Assembly: GCA_021464415.1 (NCBI GenBank)
Contig: CM038469.1
Span: forward strand, 27,955,736 to 28,019,735
Direction of reading: 5' to 3'
DNA length: 64,000 nt
Source of the DNA: Lonicera japonica
Lineage: Eukaryota; Streptophyta; Magnoliopsida; Dipsacales; Caprifoliaceae
Of the stretch, positions 34,687-49,042 are shown piece after piece. How positions within the stretch are numbered: position 1 is the first letter of the stretch; each line of letters opens with the position of its first letter. Under the pieces are notes generated by a model. The model was given only the letters and a program-made list of their open reading frames with translations, did not search any database and was not told where the DNA came from. The translations under genes were made by a program, and so were the position numbers.

Positions 34687-35737
34687 ATAAACCAAGTATT
34701 GCCCGTGCTGAATGGCACGGCGAAGTAAAAAAAATAATAGTTAAATTGAGCAAAAAATATATAATACTTAAATAGCGTGCAATTTAAAACATATTTTAAG
34801 AAAACTACAACCTATATAACTGTCAAGCACCATTGGTAGTAACCCTGATTTACAAAAGTATTGTATTTTAAATTTTAATTGTAAATATATGGTACCATTG
34901 GTAGTAACATTGGTTTACAAAAGTAATATGTTTTTTTTTAAAATAAAATAAACTATTTAAGTTTGTAAAAGATTAAATAAAAACACATACTCCCTCCGTC
35001 CCAATTTAATTGTCCATTATTCCATTTTTGGATGTCCCAAAATAGTTGTCCACTTTCTATATTTAGCAAGTCTTTAATTAGAGCACTTTTAATTATTTCC
35101 AATATTACCCTTTAAGCTATCACCACTTTTTTACTGTGGGTCCCGCCACCTTTTTGTATTAGAGAAAAAGTAAAGGTTATTTTTGAAAATAATCATTTTC
35201 TCTTAGAGTAATCATTATGTCTCCTTAAGTTTTAGTTTTTCAAAGTTGGACAATTAAATTGGGACGGAGGTAGTATCTTTTTTATATTTTTAAACTAAAG
35301 GAAGAATTAGATTTAAATGTAAGTATATGAAGAATAAATATATTTAAATAGAGAAAAGTGGTATGGATTAATAAATTTTAAATATAAATATTTTAATAAT
35401 TTTTAGTTTTTGTATTTAAAGTTAATGTTTTATTATTTTTTTAAAAAAAATTAATGAGAGAGAAAAGTGGGGGGGATAGTAGATTGGTAGAATATTAGAG
35501 AGATAAAAAGATGTTGACTTTTTTGATTTAATATATATTTTAAAATTACATTTAAGGGTTCAAATTTTTGTGTGTTGTTTTAAATAAATCTTGGCCATTA
35601 GTGTGGTGATGTGATGTTTTTAGGAAAAAAATTCACATCCAAAGGCTTACACTTTATGTGAATTTTTTAGAACAAATCTAAGCCATTGATTAAATAATTG
35701 GGTGATATGACCTTTCCTTCTCTTATAATATAGATGT
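34687..35737 (+). mobile_element. Helitron-like insertion
   Basis: The left side has the ATTGCCCGTGCTGAATGGCACGG hairpin and the right side has CTTCTCTTATAATATAGATG, both common in plant Helitrons. It is bounded by an 18-bp direct repeat (34669-34686 and 35738-35755), which Helitrons do not normally produce, so the nature of the ends is unsure. Confidence 0.4.
34990..35270. mobile_element. Stowaway MITE
   Basis: Starts CTCCCTCCGTCCCAATTTAA and ends with the complement TTAAATTGGGACGGAGG, flanked by TA at 34988-34989 and 35271-35272. It is nested inside the Helitron-like insertion in the MULE. Confidence 0.93.
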
Positions 35738-35957
35738 ATGTATGTGATTTTATGATTAAATGTATGTTTATGTAATTTGATAATTTATAATTTTTTTTAA
35801 GAACTTATTTCTTAGGGCTTGATAATTAATTTATTCCAACTAATTTTTTTCACTATTTTGAAGAATGTATGTACACATTTGTCTTTATTATAATTAAATT
35901 ATAATTTTTAAAAAAACAGTTGGTGATAAGTTGAATTTATTGTGTTAAGGGTGAGTT

Positions 35958-38900
35958 ATGGCAACAAGACAAGTATTTGTGCTTCTATATTGAGGCGGTA
36001 ATATTATTAACGGAGAGAATGGATGGGGTTATGATATGTAGCATAGAAGAGGTATTGTGTTAAGTCAATGTAGTACTTACTCGGAATTAGTACAAAATAT
36101 ATATTCTGCAATGGATGTTGACCGATCACCGTCCACCTTGAAGATTGTATGCAGATGTCCAATGTTTATAACCCCAAATACCTGCAACTACTTCCTTCAT
36201 GAAATTAACGATGACGGAAGTTTATAATTTGCAATAGCTACCATTTTCAATGCTCCATTTGTCAATGTAATTGAAATGTATGTAGAGAAAATTGAGCTGA
36301 ATTATGATGCGCTCCCAATTGGGCAAAATATTCCATTGTCTGGGTTGCACAGGTCACCACAATCGCCGCAATGCATTCCTATTTCGAACTTGCCTTCCAG
36401 TTCGCGAAGTAACAGGAAGAATTGTAATTCATCTCAATCCATACCCGAACCCATGTATGAGTGTAGATATGGTATAGAGTATGACGAGGCCACTAATGAA
36501 GAAACCGATTGGGGGTCAGAATCTGACAGTCTAACAGAAGACAGCGACTCTGAAAATGATGAATGCGAAGAATCGAACCAGATTGAGGAGGTTGCGGAAG
36601 ATATACCGGCATTCTACACAAATTTTAATATTACGTATGTGGACCAGGAGGTGATGATGAATGAGCATTTGGTTGATGAAAATGAATTGCGGAAGGGGCT
36701 CACTTACGATACTAAAGATAAGTTGAAGATTGCTGTGAAACAATTTGCAATTAAAAATTCAAATGAATTTATTATTGATGAATCAAAGGCAGATACATGG
36801 GCAATTAAGTGTAAATCGTATGAAAATGGGTGTAAATGGCGGCTTCGTGCTTGTAAGAAGAAGAAGAAACACGAGCACTTTGAGATAACGAAGTACGAGG
36901 GTCCCCACACATGCACATTTGATCGTTTGAAACTAGGGGTGTTAAAGTCAATCCGAAAACTGATCGAATGAACCGAACCGATCCGGACCGATCCGCAAAA
37001 CCCCGAACCGAAAAAAAACTGAAACCGAAAACAAGAAAACCGAACTGAAAACGAAAAGTTTGGTTCGGGTTTGGGGTAAGCTAGTCTAAAACCGAACTAA
37101 ACCGAACCGAACCGAATTATGTATAAGAAAAAATAAATGTTAATATACTTTAAGGGCACACGTTAATTATACTATAATACAAAAGAGATGACATTTTTAT
37201 AAGAATATATTTCTTATTAATTGCATATTATGATAATCTTGAAAAAATAGTCATTAGCGCGTGCCTTTATTATTTAATTAACTACATAATGCTAAGATTT
37301 TTTTATCACATACATGATAGAAAAATAATTCATCATTTTATTTAATGTGTTTCATTCTTAGAAATGTACAAATAAAATTGTAATTAAATAGAAAATATGG
37401 TATTTATATGTTGCTCCTTGTTTCTAAAAAATAATCACTTTAATTTGAATATAAATCATTATTACATTACTATTAGTATTATATTTTTATGTTAAATTGA
37501 TTTAAAAAAAATATATGTAAAAACCGAATAAAACCGAACCGAAATCGAACCGAAAAGTTTGGTTCGAGTTTGGGTTTCGAAGATTTAAAAACTGAACCGA
37601 ACCGAAACCGAACTTTTATATTTGGTTTGGGTTTGGGGTACCTTGGTTTCTACCCCGACCGAAACCGAAAACACCCCTATTTGAAACTGACTCGCAAACA
37701 TTTGGATTGCAAATTCATTGCCAGCAAAATAGAACACTTGGTTAAGGTTGATCCTGCCCTTAAGATTTGCGTTATCGTCGCATTTGTTAAGGATGAATAT
37801 GGTTACAAGATTTCGTATTGGAAAGCATGGAATGCAAAACAGAAAGCTATTGAAAAAATATTCGGCAATTGGAAAGAGTCTTATGCTAATATGCCGAGAT
37901 ATTTGGCTGCCATTAAGTACACCAACCGACACACGGTCCACGAGTGTAGAAGTAAGTAGTATTATGGCCATTACCGTATTTTTGAGAAGAACTTTTGAGC
38001 CTTTAGTGCATCTATTGAAGGATTTGGGCATTGCCGGCCGGTTATAAGTATAGACGCGACACATTTACGTGGCAAGTACACTGGAAAATTATTTGTTGCA
38101 ATGGCCATGGATGCAAACGAAGGAATATTTCCGCTTGCGTTAGGTTACGGCAATGAGGAAAGTCACGACACATGGCATTATTTTCTCACGCGGCTTTGGC
38201 ATTACGTTGTGAGGGGACGAGAAGGCATTTGCTTGATTTCTGATCGCCACAGGGGCATATTGTCTGTAATTAATTCGGAATCACAATTTCAAGAGCCGAA
38301 TACATATCATCGCTTCTGTATGCGGCATGTTCGCAGTAACTTCACCAGTAAATGTAAACCAGATGAGACTTTAAGGATACTAATGTGGAAGGCCGCTACT
38401 GCTTACTGCTTTCCGAAATTCAATAAGTATATGGCCATGATAAAAGAGTATGATGAACAGCAGAAGACCGAAGGAAAAAGACCATGGAGGTGGCTAAACC
38501 AAATTCCCCTCGAAAAATGGACTTTTGTTCACGATGGAGGGCATCGCTATGGGATAGTTTCGACAAATATTTCGGAGGTTTTTAATGGAGTTTTAGTTGG
38601 AGCAAGGTCTTTTCCTGTCACTGCGTCGGTGCAGTTTATTTTTCATCGCATTGTTCAGTACATTTGCGACCGAAGTGAGCAAGGAAAAAAAAGGACTGAA
38701 GATTCGGAGCTGAAACACGCGGCGGCTATAGCGATTAAATTATCAGAGATTATGGAGAAAATTGGCAAATATACTGTTTTTAGGCATAACAACTCAGAAG
38801 GAGTTGCCTCCGTCACTTTAGCCAAAGGAAAAGTGAAGAATGTAAACATTCAGGAAGGCACGTGCAGTTGCGGGAGGTGGGGAATTTATAAATATCCTTG

Positions 38901-39243
38901 TTCATATGTTATGGTGGTGTGTGGTGAACTAAGGCTTAATCCAGAGTATTTGATTGATCAATACTTGAGTCTTGAAGCATACGTTGCTAGCTATTCTAGT
39001 ACTCTGTATCTTGCATTGCCAGAAGACTATTGGGAAACCGATTTGCCCCCTGTTGCAGGGGTTTTGATCCCTAATCCAAATTTGTTATGTCAAAAGGGTC
39101 GACCATCTACGCGCATTCATAACGAGATGGACATAAGCGATCGACGAAGGAAGAATTGTTGTGGGATTTGTGGGGAGCTGGGACACGATCGCCGCACTTG
39201 TCCTCAAAATAAGAAGAAACTGTTGTTATTGCCTTCTAATTAG
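35958..39243 (+). pseudogene. mudrA-like: MURA transposase of the MULE, with stops and a hAT insertion
   Basis: One frame runs from the ATG at 35958 to the TAA at 39243 once the hAT MITE (36934-37679) and one of its TSD copies are discounted. The order is: N-terminal region (to about 36290); acidic linker; MuDR N-terminal DNA-binding domain with CKSYENGCKWRLRA and GPHTC; DDE core with SIDATHLRGKY and ISDRHRGI; degenerate SWIM finger (CSCGRWGIYKYPCSYV, where the usual final His is Tyr); and a C-terminal CCHC knuckle CGICGELGHDRRTC. In-frame stops are at 35991, 36039, 36225, 37957 and 37996. At least two replace a conserved Trp. MURA cuts and moves elements with matching ends; this copy cannot. 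Start chosen as the first ATG after the putative UTR intron. Confidence 0.9.
36934..37679. mobile_element. hAT MITE inside MURA
   Basis: Ends TAGGGGTG and CACCCCTA, with the 8-bp TSD TTTGAAAC at 36926-36933 and 37680-37687. Subterminal stretches are built of AACCGAACCG motifs. Element plus one TSD is 754 bases; removing it rejoins the two halves of the transposase in frame. Confidence 0.95.
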
Positions 39244-39573
39244 ACATGCATCCTTAGTTTAATTTTCTTATATTTCATTAGAAAACTTTTCCTTTTTTTC
39301 AATATGTATTTTAAGTTATGATGTAATTTTAGTTTAGACAAGTATGGTGAAGTTGAATTATTATGTTTTTAAGATCTTTACGTTTCACTTTTTATGTAAC
39401 TTATTAAGCTATTTATGTAAACTTATTATGATGTTGTTTTTGTTAAGTATGGTGAATTTTTATTTATTAGACACGCGTAGAAATTTTAAAAAACCTGCCC
39501 CTTTTAAATTATGTAATGTTTAGAAAGGGTTCCATCTATTGATAATTTTCTTTCATCTCACTCTTAACAGACA

Positions 39574-40135
39574 ATGGCCTCTTCTAGTTCGAAAAATGAA
39601 CAATCTAAAAATCCTGATGGATCCGCAATGACTGAAAAAATTCTCATGTGTGATGCTTGGAAACAAGTGACCCATGATGGTAAGTGGTGTGAGCGGGATA
39701 ACCCGCAAACATGGGTGAAAATGGCAGAGTTTTTTAATGAAACACCTAAAAAGGAAGACTCCTTATGGAAAGATAGGGTTGTGACGCCTGATCAAGTTGC
39801 TCAGCTGTGGGCAAATGTTGAACCAGCGGTGAAAAAATTTAACCATTTTTATAATGAAAAGGAAATGCGTACTCCTCATCCTAAATGGATGACAGCCGAA
39901 CCTGCACGTAGGGGCCACTATATCGCAAAATTGTATGGCGATTTTGAAAGAGAGATGGTAAGAGGTTATTTTAGTAATTATGTTCTCGTAAAATTATGTT
40001 AATGCTTTTAATTAATAATAATCTATCTTGTCTTTCCTGTAGAAAGATCACGCCTATCTCATGTACTTAGTGGAAGAAGGCGTCAACTTTCCCTACATAA
40101 TGTACTGGACTTTCCTTAAGGACTGTCTGAATTAA
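39574..40135 (+). CDS. Intact two-exon gene of unknown function in the MULE
   Basis: Exon 1 is 39574-39957 and exon 2 is 40043-40135, joined across an 85-base intron with GTAAGA donor and TTTCCTGTAG acceptor. Together they encode 158 residues without a stop. The N-terminus is Ser/Lys-rich (MASSSSKNEQSKNPDG), followed by a Trp-rich part (WKQVTHDGKW, WVKMAEFF, LWANVEPAV) and a helical end (YLMYLVEEGV, WTFLKDCLN). I do not recognise the family. It lies 330 bases downstream of MURA on the same strand, the position of the accessory gene in autonomous MULEs such as the MURB or VANDAL accessory genes, but no similarity to those is claimed. It is the only undamaged gene in the element. Confidence 0.7.
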
Positions 40136-40604
40136 TATTTGGTTTTACTATGTAATGTTTAATGTACTGAATTTTATTTAATGTACTAGACTTAATTAAA
40201 ATTTGGTTTTACTATGTAATGTTTAATGTACTGGATTTTACTTGATGTACTAGACTGAATTAAAATTTGGTTTTACACACCCTGAAATATCATTACATAA
40301 ACGTAGTAGTACAAAAAGAACATAATAAAACATAGAAAGTGAGCTGTGGTGGGCTGTATAGTAAATGAGACATCAAACTCCTCATCCATACCTTACACAA
40401 TCTCATACAGGACCAGCCATCTCATTCAACTCTAATATAGGTAGACATTGTAGTAAATAAAATATTTAGACAAACGTATTAGTGTTCAAAGCTTTGCAAA
40501 TGAACTATTTTATTTTAGTCAGTTTCCATTTGCATCTGCGCGTCTGGAGTCGTAGCCATTTCTTCGGTGTTGTATACAATACATGTGTTCAAAGACTCTG
40601 CTCT

Positions 40605-41265
40605 TCATATGGCAGTCTGATATACATAGTTTAACAAATCTTCTGGGTTGTGTCTATGCAATGATCCATTTGTATTTGTTACCCATTCGAACTGGGTTGG
40701 CTCATGACTGCCGTCGTCCATTAGCGGCTTATTTGAGTTGAACTTTGCTATTAACATGACATGTTTCTCAATTGGACAACTCAATGGATGCACTGAGCTT
40801 TGTCCAGATGCAACAACCCTCCAGTCTTCTCCAAAAACTTCAAACCAAAACTTGTCAAATAGCGTGTAGTCATAGTGCACCCATTTATTCCATGTAATGT
40901 ATAAATGGGGTGAAAATACAATAGGCATATGATAAGTATTTTGCAAATACCATAGATATACATTCAATAAAGGCGTCCATGAGTGCAAAGGTACGAACGC
41001 TAGTGGTAAACGAAAGGGAAATTCGATATTAGGCCAATTATATAGAAACTTTTCTTGGCCTTAAAAGAGGAGATGGAGTTTGCAACAGCCCTTAACATAT
41101 TCGTATGATTCTAAGAGCTCGATTTCTCTGAACTTTATCTCGTATTTCCAATTGAAGATCGGATGGAAGGAGGTGAACCAAATCATCAATATTGAAGGAG
41201 TTTCTCATGTTTTGTTTGAAGTTAAAATGCTAGAAAAGTATACGAATTTTGGAGCGCGATTAGAT
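40605..41265 (-). pseudogene. Unknown MULE gene, decayed
   Basis: One minus-strand frame reads from about 41265 to the stop at 40605, broken by stops near 41205 and 41060. The final 127 residues are open. The text is rich in aromatic residues (FTSFHPIFNWKYEIKF, FLYNWPNIEFPFRLPLAFVPL, YITWNKWVHYDYTLFDKFWFEVFG) and ends NPEDLLNYVYQTAI. I do not recognise it. Extended reading through stops suggests a once-coding gene of about 220 residues or more whose 5' end is unclear. It is convergent with the two-exon gene and lies just downstream of the PMD gene. Confidence 0.5.
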
Positions 41266-41674
41266 TAATGAAGCACCTGTTTGTTATATAGGAGAACTCT
41301 CAAAGCTTTTCACATATGAATGTGTCGTCACGTCACGTTGTAAGAAATGACGTGAATGGGCTACCATACCAATTACAATTAGATGCAGTGACTTTTTACA
41401 CTGACTTGTCACATCATGTTATATATGTACTTGGTGGCTGGTCATATCTCTAAATCAATTACTTTTCAGTGAATTGTTGTATAACTTACAAAGTAAATGG
41501 AGTAGGTATACGAACACTAGTGCTGAAGATAATGGTGTCTTTTCTTTAATACTAATGTCATTGCAATAATCATGTTAACATTAAAAACTAATAATCAACA
41601 CATATAGACAGAAAAGATTACAACTAAGGATAATAAATAACCATGCACAACAGTAAAAACTAATAATCAACAAA

Positions 41675-45015
<3,341 letters not shown>

Positions 45016-45301
45016 CTACAAAAACCTGTTCCATATACATGTTCATTAGATGCATACCAGACGAAATAATACATATTCAATAATACATATATGTTCTTTA
45101 ATTAACAAGTAATCCAACCACATGTATAAAATTTAAAAGACATCCATTCATTAAGTGATACAAATGCATTACAATGTATCATTACATATGCATTTCAATG
45201 TACCATTACAAGCCGAAGCTATACATATTAAATAAATAAGTTCTAACCCCATACATATAAACCAAAAACACACTAACGCGTTACACGTAAATATATAGTA
45301 C

Positions 45302-45754
45302 TTAATAAAACAAGTTACATAAAACAGAAAAAAAAAAAAAAAAAAAAAAAAGTAGAACTATAAGCAAATACACCCTATTTCTTGCAATGTTGAGTGCTTT
45401 TTTGCATTGCTCATACTTTTTCTGTACTTCTTCTTGTTTTTCCCTCTCGCTTTCCATACACTTCGACAAATGGGCATTCAATTCCTTAACCCCTTCAACA
45501 ACTGCCCTCCAATCTTCATTTCCGCGATACATGCCCTTCGTTTTACTATAATTGGCTTGTATCCCTTCGGCTACAGTTCTCTCTTTGTCAACCTAATGGA
45601 AAAAATTGCATCTATTGTTACCAAAATTTTTGCAACCAATGAATCTTCTACCCGGATTTTTCTCCGTCCAAGAAACTCTCATAGCGGCAACCTCTCCGCA
45701 GAAGCAAGTGGCATACGAACAAGATCCAGAATTAGAACTAAAGTTTGATGACAT
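45302..45754 (-). pseudogene. GRF zinc finger, coiled coil, membrane-tail gene
   Basis: A 151-codon frame from the ATG at 45754 to a stop at 45302, with one internal TAG. Residues 12-55 form a GRF-type zinc finger (CFCGEVAAMRVSWTEKNPGR, then GCKNFG and RCNFFH), the DNA/RNA-binding finger also seen in topoisomerase III and APEX2. The TAG falls where a Trp is expected. Residues about 85-125 are a charged coiled coil (ESEREKQEEVQKKYEQCKKA). The end is a hydrophobic segment (VYLLIVLLFFFFFFFSVLC) suiting a tail anchor. A run of over 25 A/T bases (45330-45350) codes the Phe run and is prone to slippage. It reads away from the terminal repeat at 45820-45889, which may hold its promoter. Confidence 0.8.
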
Positions 45755-45819
45755 TTCTACGCAAAATTATACAATTATTAGGTACTTTAGTGTACTATAC
45801 ACGTTACTTTAATTATTTA

Positions 45820-45889
45820 CACAAATAAGATGAAAACACCCCTATTTGCCTAAATAAGTTTGAAAAGTAGCATATTCATAAAAATACTC
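45820..45889 (-). repeat. Internal copy of the MULE terminal repeat
   Basis: It reads, on the minus strand, as the first 70 bases of the left end with about seven differences, and it faces the same way as the right end. No copy of the flanking ATATATACA follows it, so it is not the border used in the last transposition. Confidence 0.9.
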
Positions 45890-46443
45890 CATTAAACTCA
45901 CTTCCATCTCCTTGCATTTGTTGAAAGAAAGAAGGCTTGCTTAATTAATATTTAATAACAAGGGCATATAGGCCTCATTTCATTTGGCCCCTCCAAAATT
46001 TGATTGTTCTATTTTTATTTATTATATATATTTTTGTTTTTGTTTTTCATGCAAAGGATCTGAATGTGTCAACAACAAAAATGAAAGTGAGGAAGGAATG
46101 ACATCCAATTTTCTTTTTTTTTAATTGACTAAACAACTCGGCGTGTTGAGGTTGTCTACTAAGAGTACGGGTATGTGAACGCAAAACAAGATTGGAAAAA
46201 GCGGTGAACCGTGGGAGTTTTACCTTTTTGTCCCTTTATTGCAATTATTTTTATATACTTAGATATCAAATAATTTTCGAATTTTATTGGGGGAGGTAGC
46301 AAACATTTCTATCACCATATTCTTCTTATCTTTCCTTTCCTAGATTCTTGTTCTGTAGTGTCAATGAATTGGGTCTTTCTTATTTACCTCCCCCCTCTTT
46401 TCTTTTTTTTTATAACTGTTCTTCATTTTTAATCCCTCTTGTG

Positions 46444-46487
<44 letters not shown>

Positions 46488-47829
46488 GTACTAATAATAA
46501 TAATAATAATAATACTAGTAGTAGTAGTAGTATGTGTGATGAAAGGCCTACAATGTTACAGGATCAGTTTAACGTCAGCATGAACCATGTTTAGGCCATG
46601 TCCATTCTCATTTCAACCTTTCACCATGGCAAAACCATTTCTGCTATTGATCAGGTACACGGAGCATATATAGTTTATAGGAAATGTAAATTTATGACCG
46701 TTCCTATTCGGTCCAAATTAAATCAGACTACCATATTTTTTGCAATACAAATATCTTGAATTTCTTACAAAAAATTTTATAAAACGGGAGCATTAGATTT
46801 TCAAATTGATACTTCAACCATATTATATTTTCAATTTGCTAATCAAGATCGACTTTAAGAAAATATATAGATTAATTTAAATCTATGCATGCACCGGAGA
46901 CCTCAAGTTCAGTTCTTTCCAAGAGTTTCTACTCCTGTCGAAATTTGGTTACTCTAAATCCTCTTTGCAGGCACCGGAGACCTCAAAATTCATTGTTCTT
47001 TACTTAACGATAACCCACTATAATATTCTCCTCTTTTCTCTTCTTTTTGCCCAAGAAAGATAAAAAATACTACTTAGTTACTTTGGGTTCAATTGTTGTG
47101 GAAGGGCCAAAGATTTACCAAATATGTATACGGGATCAAAAAAAGTATGTACATAGGATCAAACCCACAACACCATAAGCTCTACCATCTGACCTACATC
47201 ATATCTTTACAACAAGTATGTATATGGGATCAAAAGAAGTATTTATATATATATATGTGTGTGTATGTGATTTGCTTCTACGTCATGGATTCACTGATTT
47301 TTTTTTCCAACCATCCAACCCACAACACCACAACCGTCCAACACAGTAACCCACATGCCCCCTAACTGTGAAACCCACAAACCCATGAACAGCAAATGTG
47401 AGACCCACAAACCCCACAATCATAAACCCCACAAACCCCACAATCGTGACCACCACAAAGCCCCACAATCGTGACCCACAAACCCCATAACCGTGAACCC
47501 CACAAATCTTGCAAACCATATTTTTTGTCACAAATTCCATGAAAATCTAAACATATACCATCACAAAACTTGCAAAAAAAATTTGTAAGCCTCTGTGTAC
47601 ATAGTGGAGTGTGCAGAGGAGAAGGCGCTGGGAGGATCAGTGCAGCGAGAGGGAACACGGAGAGAGGTGCAGCTACAGGGAAGACGAAGGTGAGCTGAGG
47701 TGATGTGCAGCGAAAGGGAGAAGAAGATCGTGAGAGGTGCGGCGAGAGAGACGATGAAGGAGCTGTGATTTTGAAATTTCCCCCTTCGACGAGAGTGACG
47801 CTGGAGAGTGAATGGGAGGGAATTTTGGT
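45890..47829. other. 1.9 kb between internal and outer MULE ends
   Basis: No gene was recognised. It holds an (ACT)n-(AAT)n-(AGT)n microsatellite at 46448-46533, and a degenerate short tandem repeat with ACAAACCCCACAATCGTGA wording at 47320-47510. A GA-rich stretch at 47600-47830 could be a leader or promoter. It may be host DNA carried along by use of a more distant end. Confidence 0.55.
46448..46533. repeat. (ACT)n (AAT)n (AGT)n microsatellite
   Basis: About 14 ACT units, then AAT units, then TAG/AGT units. The ACT and AGT parts are complementary and can fold into a hairpin. Confidence 0.95.
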
Positions 47830-48020
47830 GGCTTAAAAACGCCGGAGGGAATGGCGTTTTTTAGCTTAAAAACGCTGCAAAGAATGGCGTTTTTGGTCAA
47901 TTTCTCATCAGCTTAAAATCGCTGCATAGGATAGCGTTTTTCGGTGTAGAATCGCCATTCATTCTGGCGATTTTTACAATTTTCCCTTAGCTTAAAATTG
48001 CTACATATGATGGCGTGTTT
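47830..48020. repeat. Right subterminal GGCGTTTTT/GGCGATTTT array
   Basis: Repeated AATGGCGTTTTT, GCTTAAAAACGCTGCA and AATCGCCATTCATTCTGGCG motifs in both orientations, matching the array at the left end of the MULE. Confidence 0.75.
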
Positions 48021-48141
48021 GTGTGTAAAATCGCCATTAATTCTGTTGTTTTTAAAACAACCCCTTTTCCACAAATAAGTTGAAAAGCACCCTATTTTCT
48101 TAAATAAGTTTTAAAATCAGCATAGTTAGAAAAAAAAACTC
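48015..48141 (-). repeat. Right terminal inverted repeat of the MULE
   Basis: Read on the minus strand it starts GAGTTTTTTTTTCTAAC and follows the left end through CTTATTTGTGGAAAAGGGG and GGCGATTTTACACACAAACACG. It is followed directly by the 9-bp target duplication. Confidence 0.9.
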
Positions 48142-48438
48142 ATATATACACACACTAGTTTTATAACTTACGCGATGCGCAAGTAGTTTATACATATTGT
48201 ATTTTAATAATAGCGGTAGATTAATAATTTGATTTTCAAAGAAAATTGGAAAAAGAAACAAAGAACTCAACAAATAATAAGGTCCACTATGATAATTATG
48301 ATAATTAAGAGGTATAAAAATTAAGAGGAAAAATAGATAACGTCAACTTCTGGGGCATAGTGGACAATATCATGAAAAATGGTCACAAACTCACACTTAA
48401 TAAAAAAATATATAAAATTGAATCCAAAATCTTTGTAT

Positions 48439-49042
48439 GGACAATTAAAAAAAAGGTTTTATTAGAGAAAGATTTTCACACTAAAGCCAAGGAATATTTT
48501 TTTTGTAAATGAAGGGCCTATTTTTTTATTTTATTAATAATTTGACATGTGTCTTTTTTTTCATTGTAAAATGACATCTCAACCCTTAAAATAAACTAAA
48601 AAAATACTAATATGCATTAAAATATGGACTGCAATATGAACCTTGCAGTCCATATTTCATTGCAATATGAACTTTGCAGTCCATATTTCTGGTGCAAAGT
48701 TCATATTGCAATCCATATTTTACTGCAATGTGAACTTTGCAGTCCATATTTCCAGTGCAAAGTTCATATTGCAGTCCATATTTTACTGCAATATGAATTT
48801 TGCAGTCCATATTTTTTGTGCAAATTTCATAAGAAGGGGGTAATTTATGTAACATATAACATGTTTTTATTAATTAAATGATATTTAAATTTATTCAAAT
48901 ACCTCCATTTAAAATATAAAACAAAATAGCCTCTTACACTAATCACCAATTAAAAATAGGCCCTTCATTCAAAAAAATATTATTCATTGGATTTTTGGTA
49001 AAAATCAATAATGTGTAATAATACTTTCTACCTAATTTCTAG
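48439..49042. mobile_element. MULE-like MITE
   Basis: Flanked by ATCTTTGTAT at 48429-48438 and 49043-49052 (9-10-bp TSD). The paralogue near 62330-62345 has one copy and no insert. The ends are imperfect inverted repeats over about 90 bases, most clearly AATGAAGGGCCTATTTTT on each side. The length and TSD suit a non-autonomous Mutator-type element. Confidence 0.85.
48623..48830. repeat. Tandem hairpin units inside the MITE
   Basis: Three to four units of about 60 bases, each itself an inverted repeat (GCAATATGAACTTTGC ... GCAAAGTTCATATTGC). They give cysteine-rich open frames on both strands that are artefacts. Confidence 0.85.

Larger units (their letters stand above)
34501..35919 (+). other. 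Probable 5' UTR intron of MURA
   Basis: A TTCAG/GTATGT donor at 34500/34501 follows a pyrimidine-rich leader. An AAAAACAG acceptor at 35919 lies 39 bases upstream of the MURA ATG. The two insertions listed below sit inside this intron, where they would be tolerated. Transcript evidence is not available. Confidence 0.45.

Noticed and set aside
47283..47658. Gly/Val-rich open frames on the minus strand
   Set aside because: Produced by short degenerate tandem repeats (CCCACAATCGTGA wording) rather than a gene.
48607..48881. Cys-rich repeat proteins on both strands
   Set aside because: They are translations of self-complementary tandem units inside a MITE.
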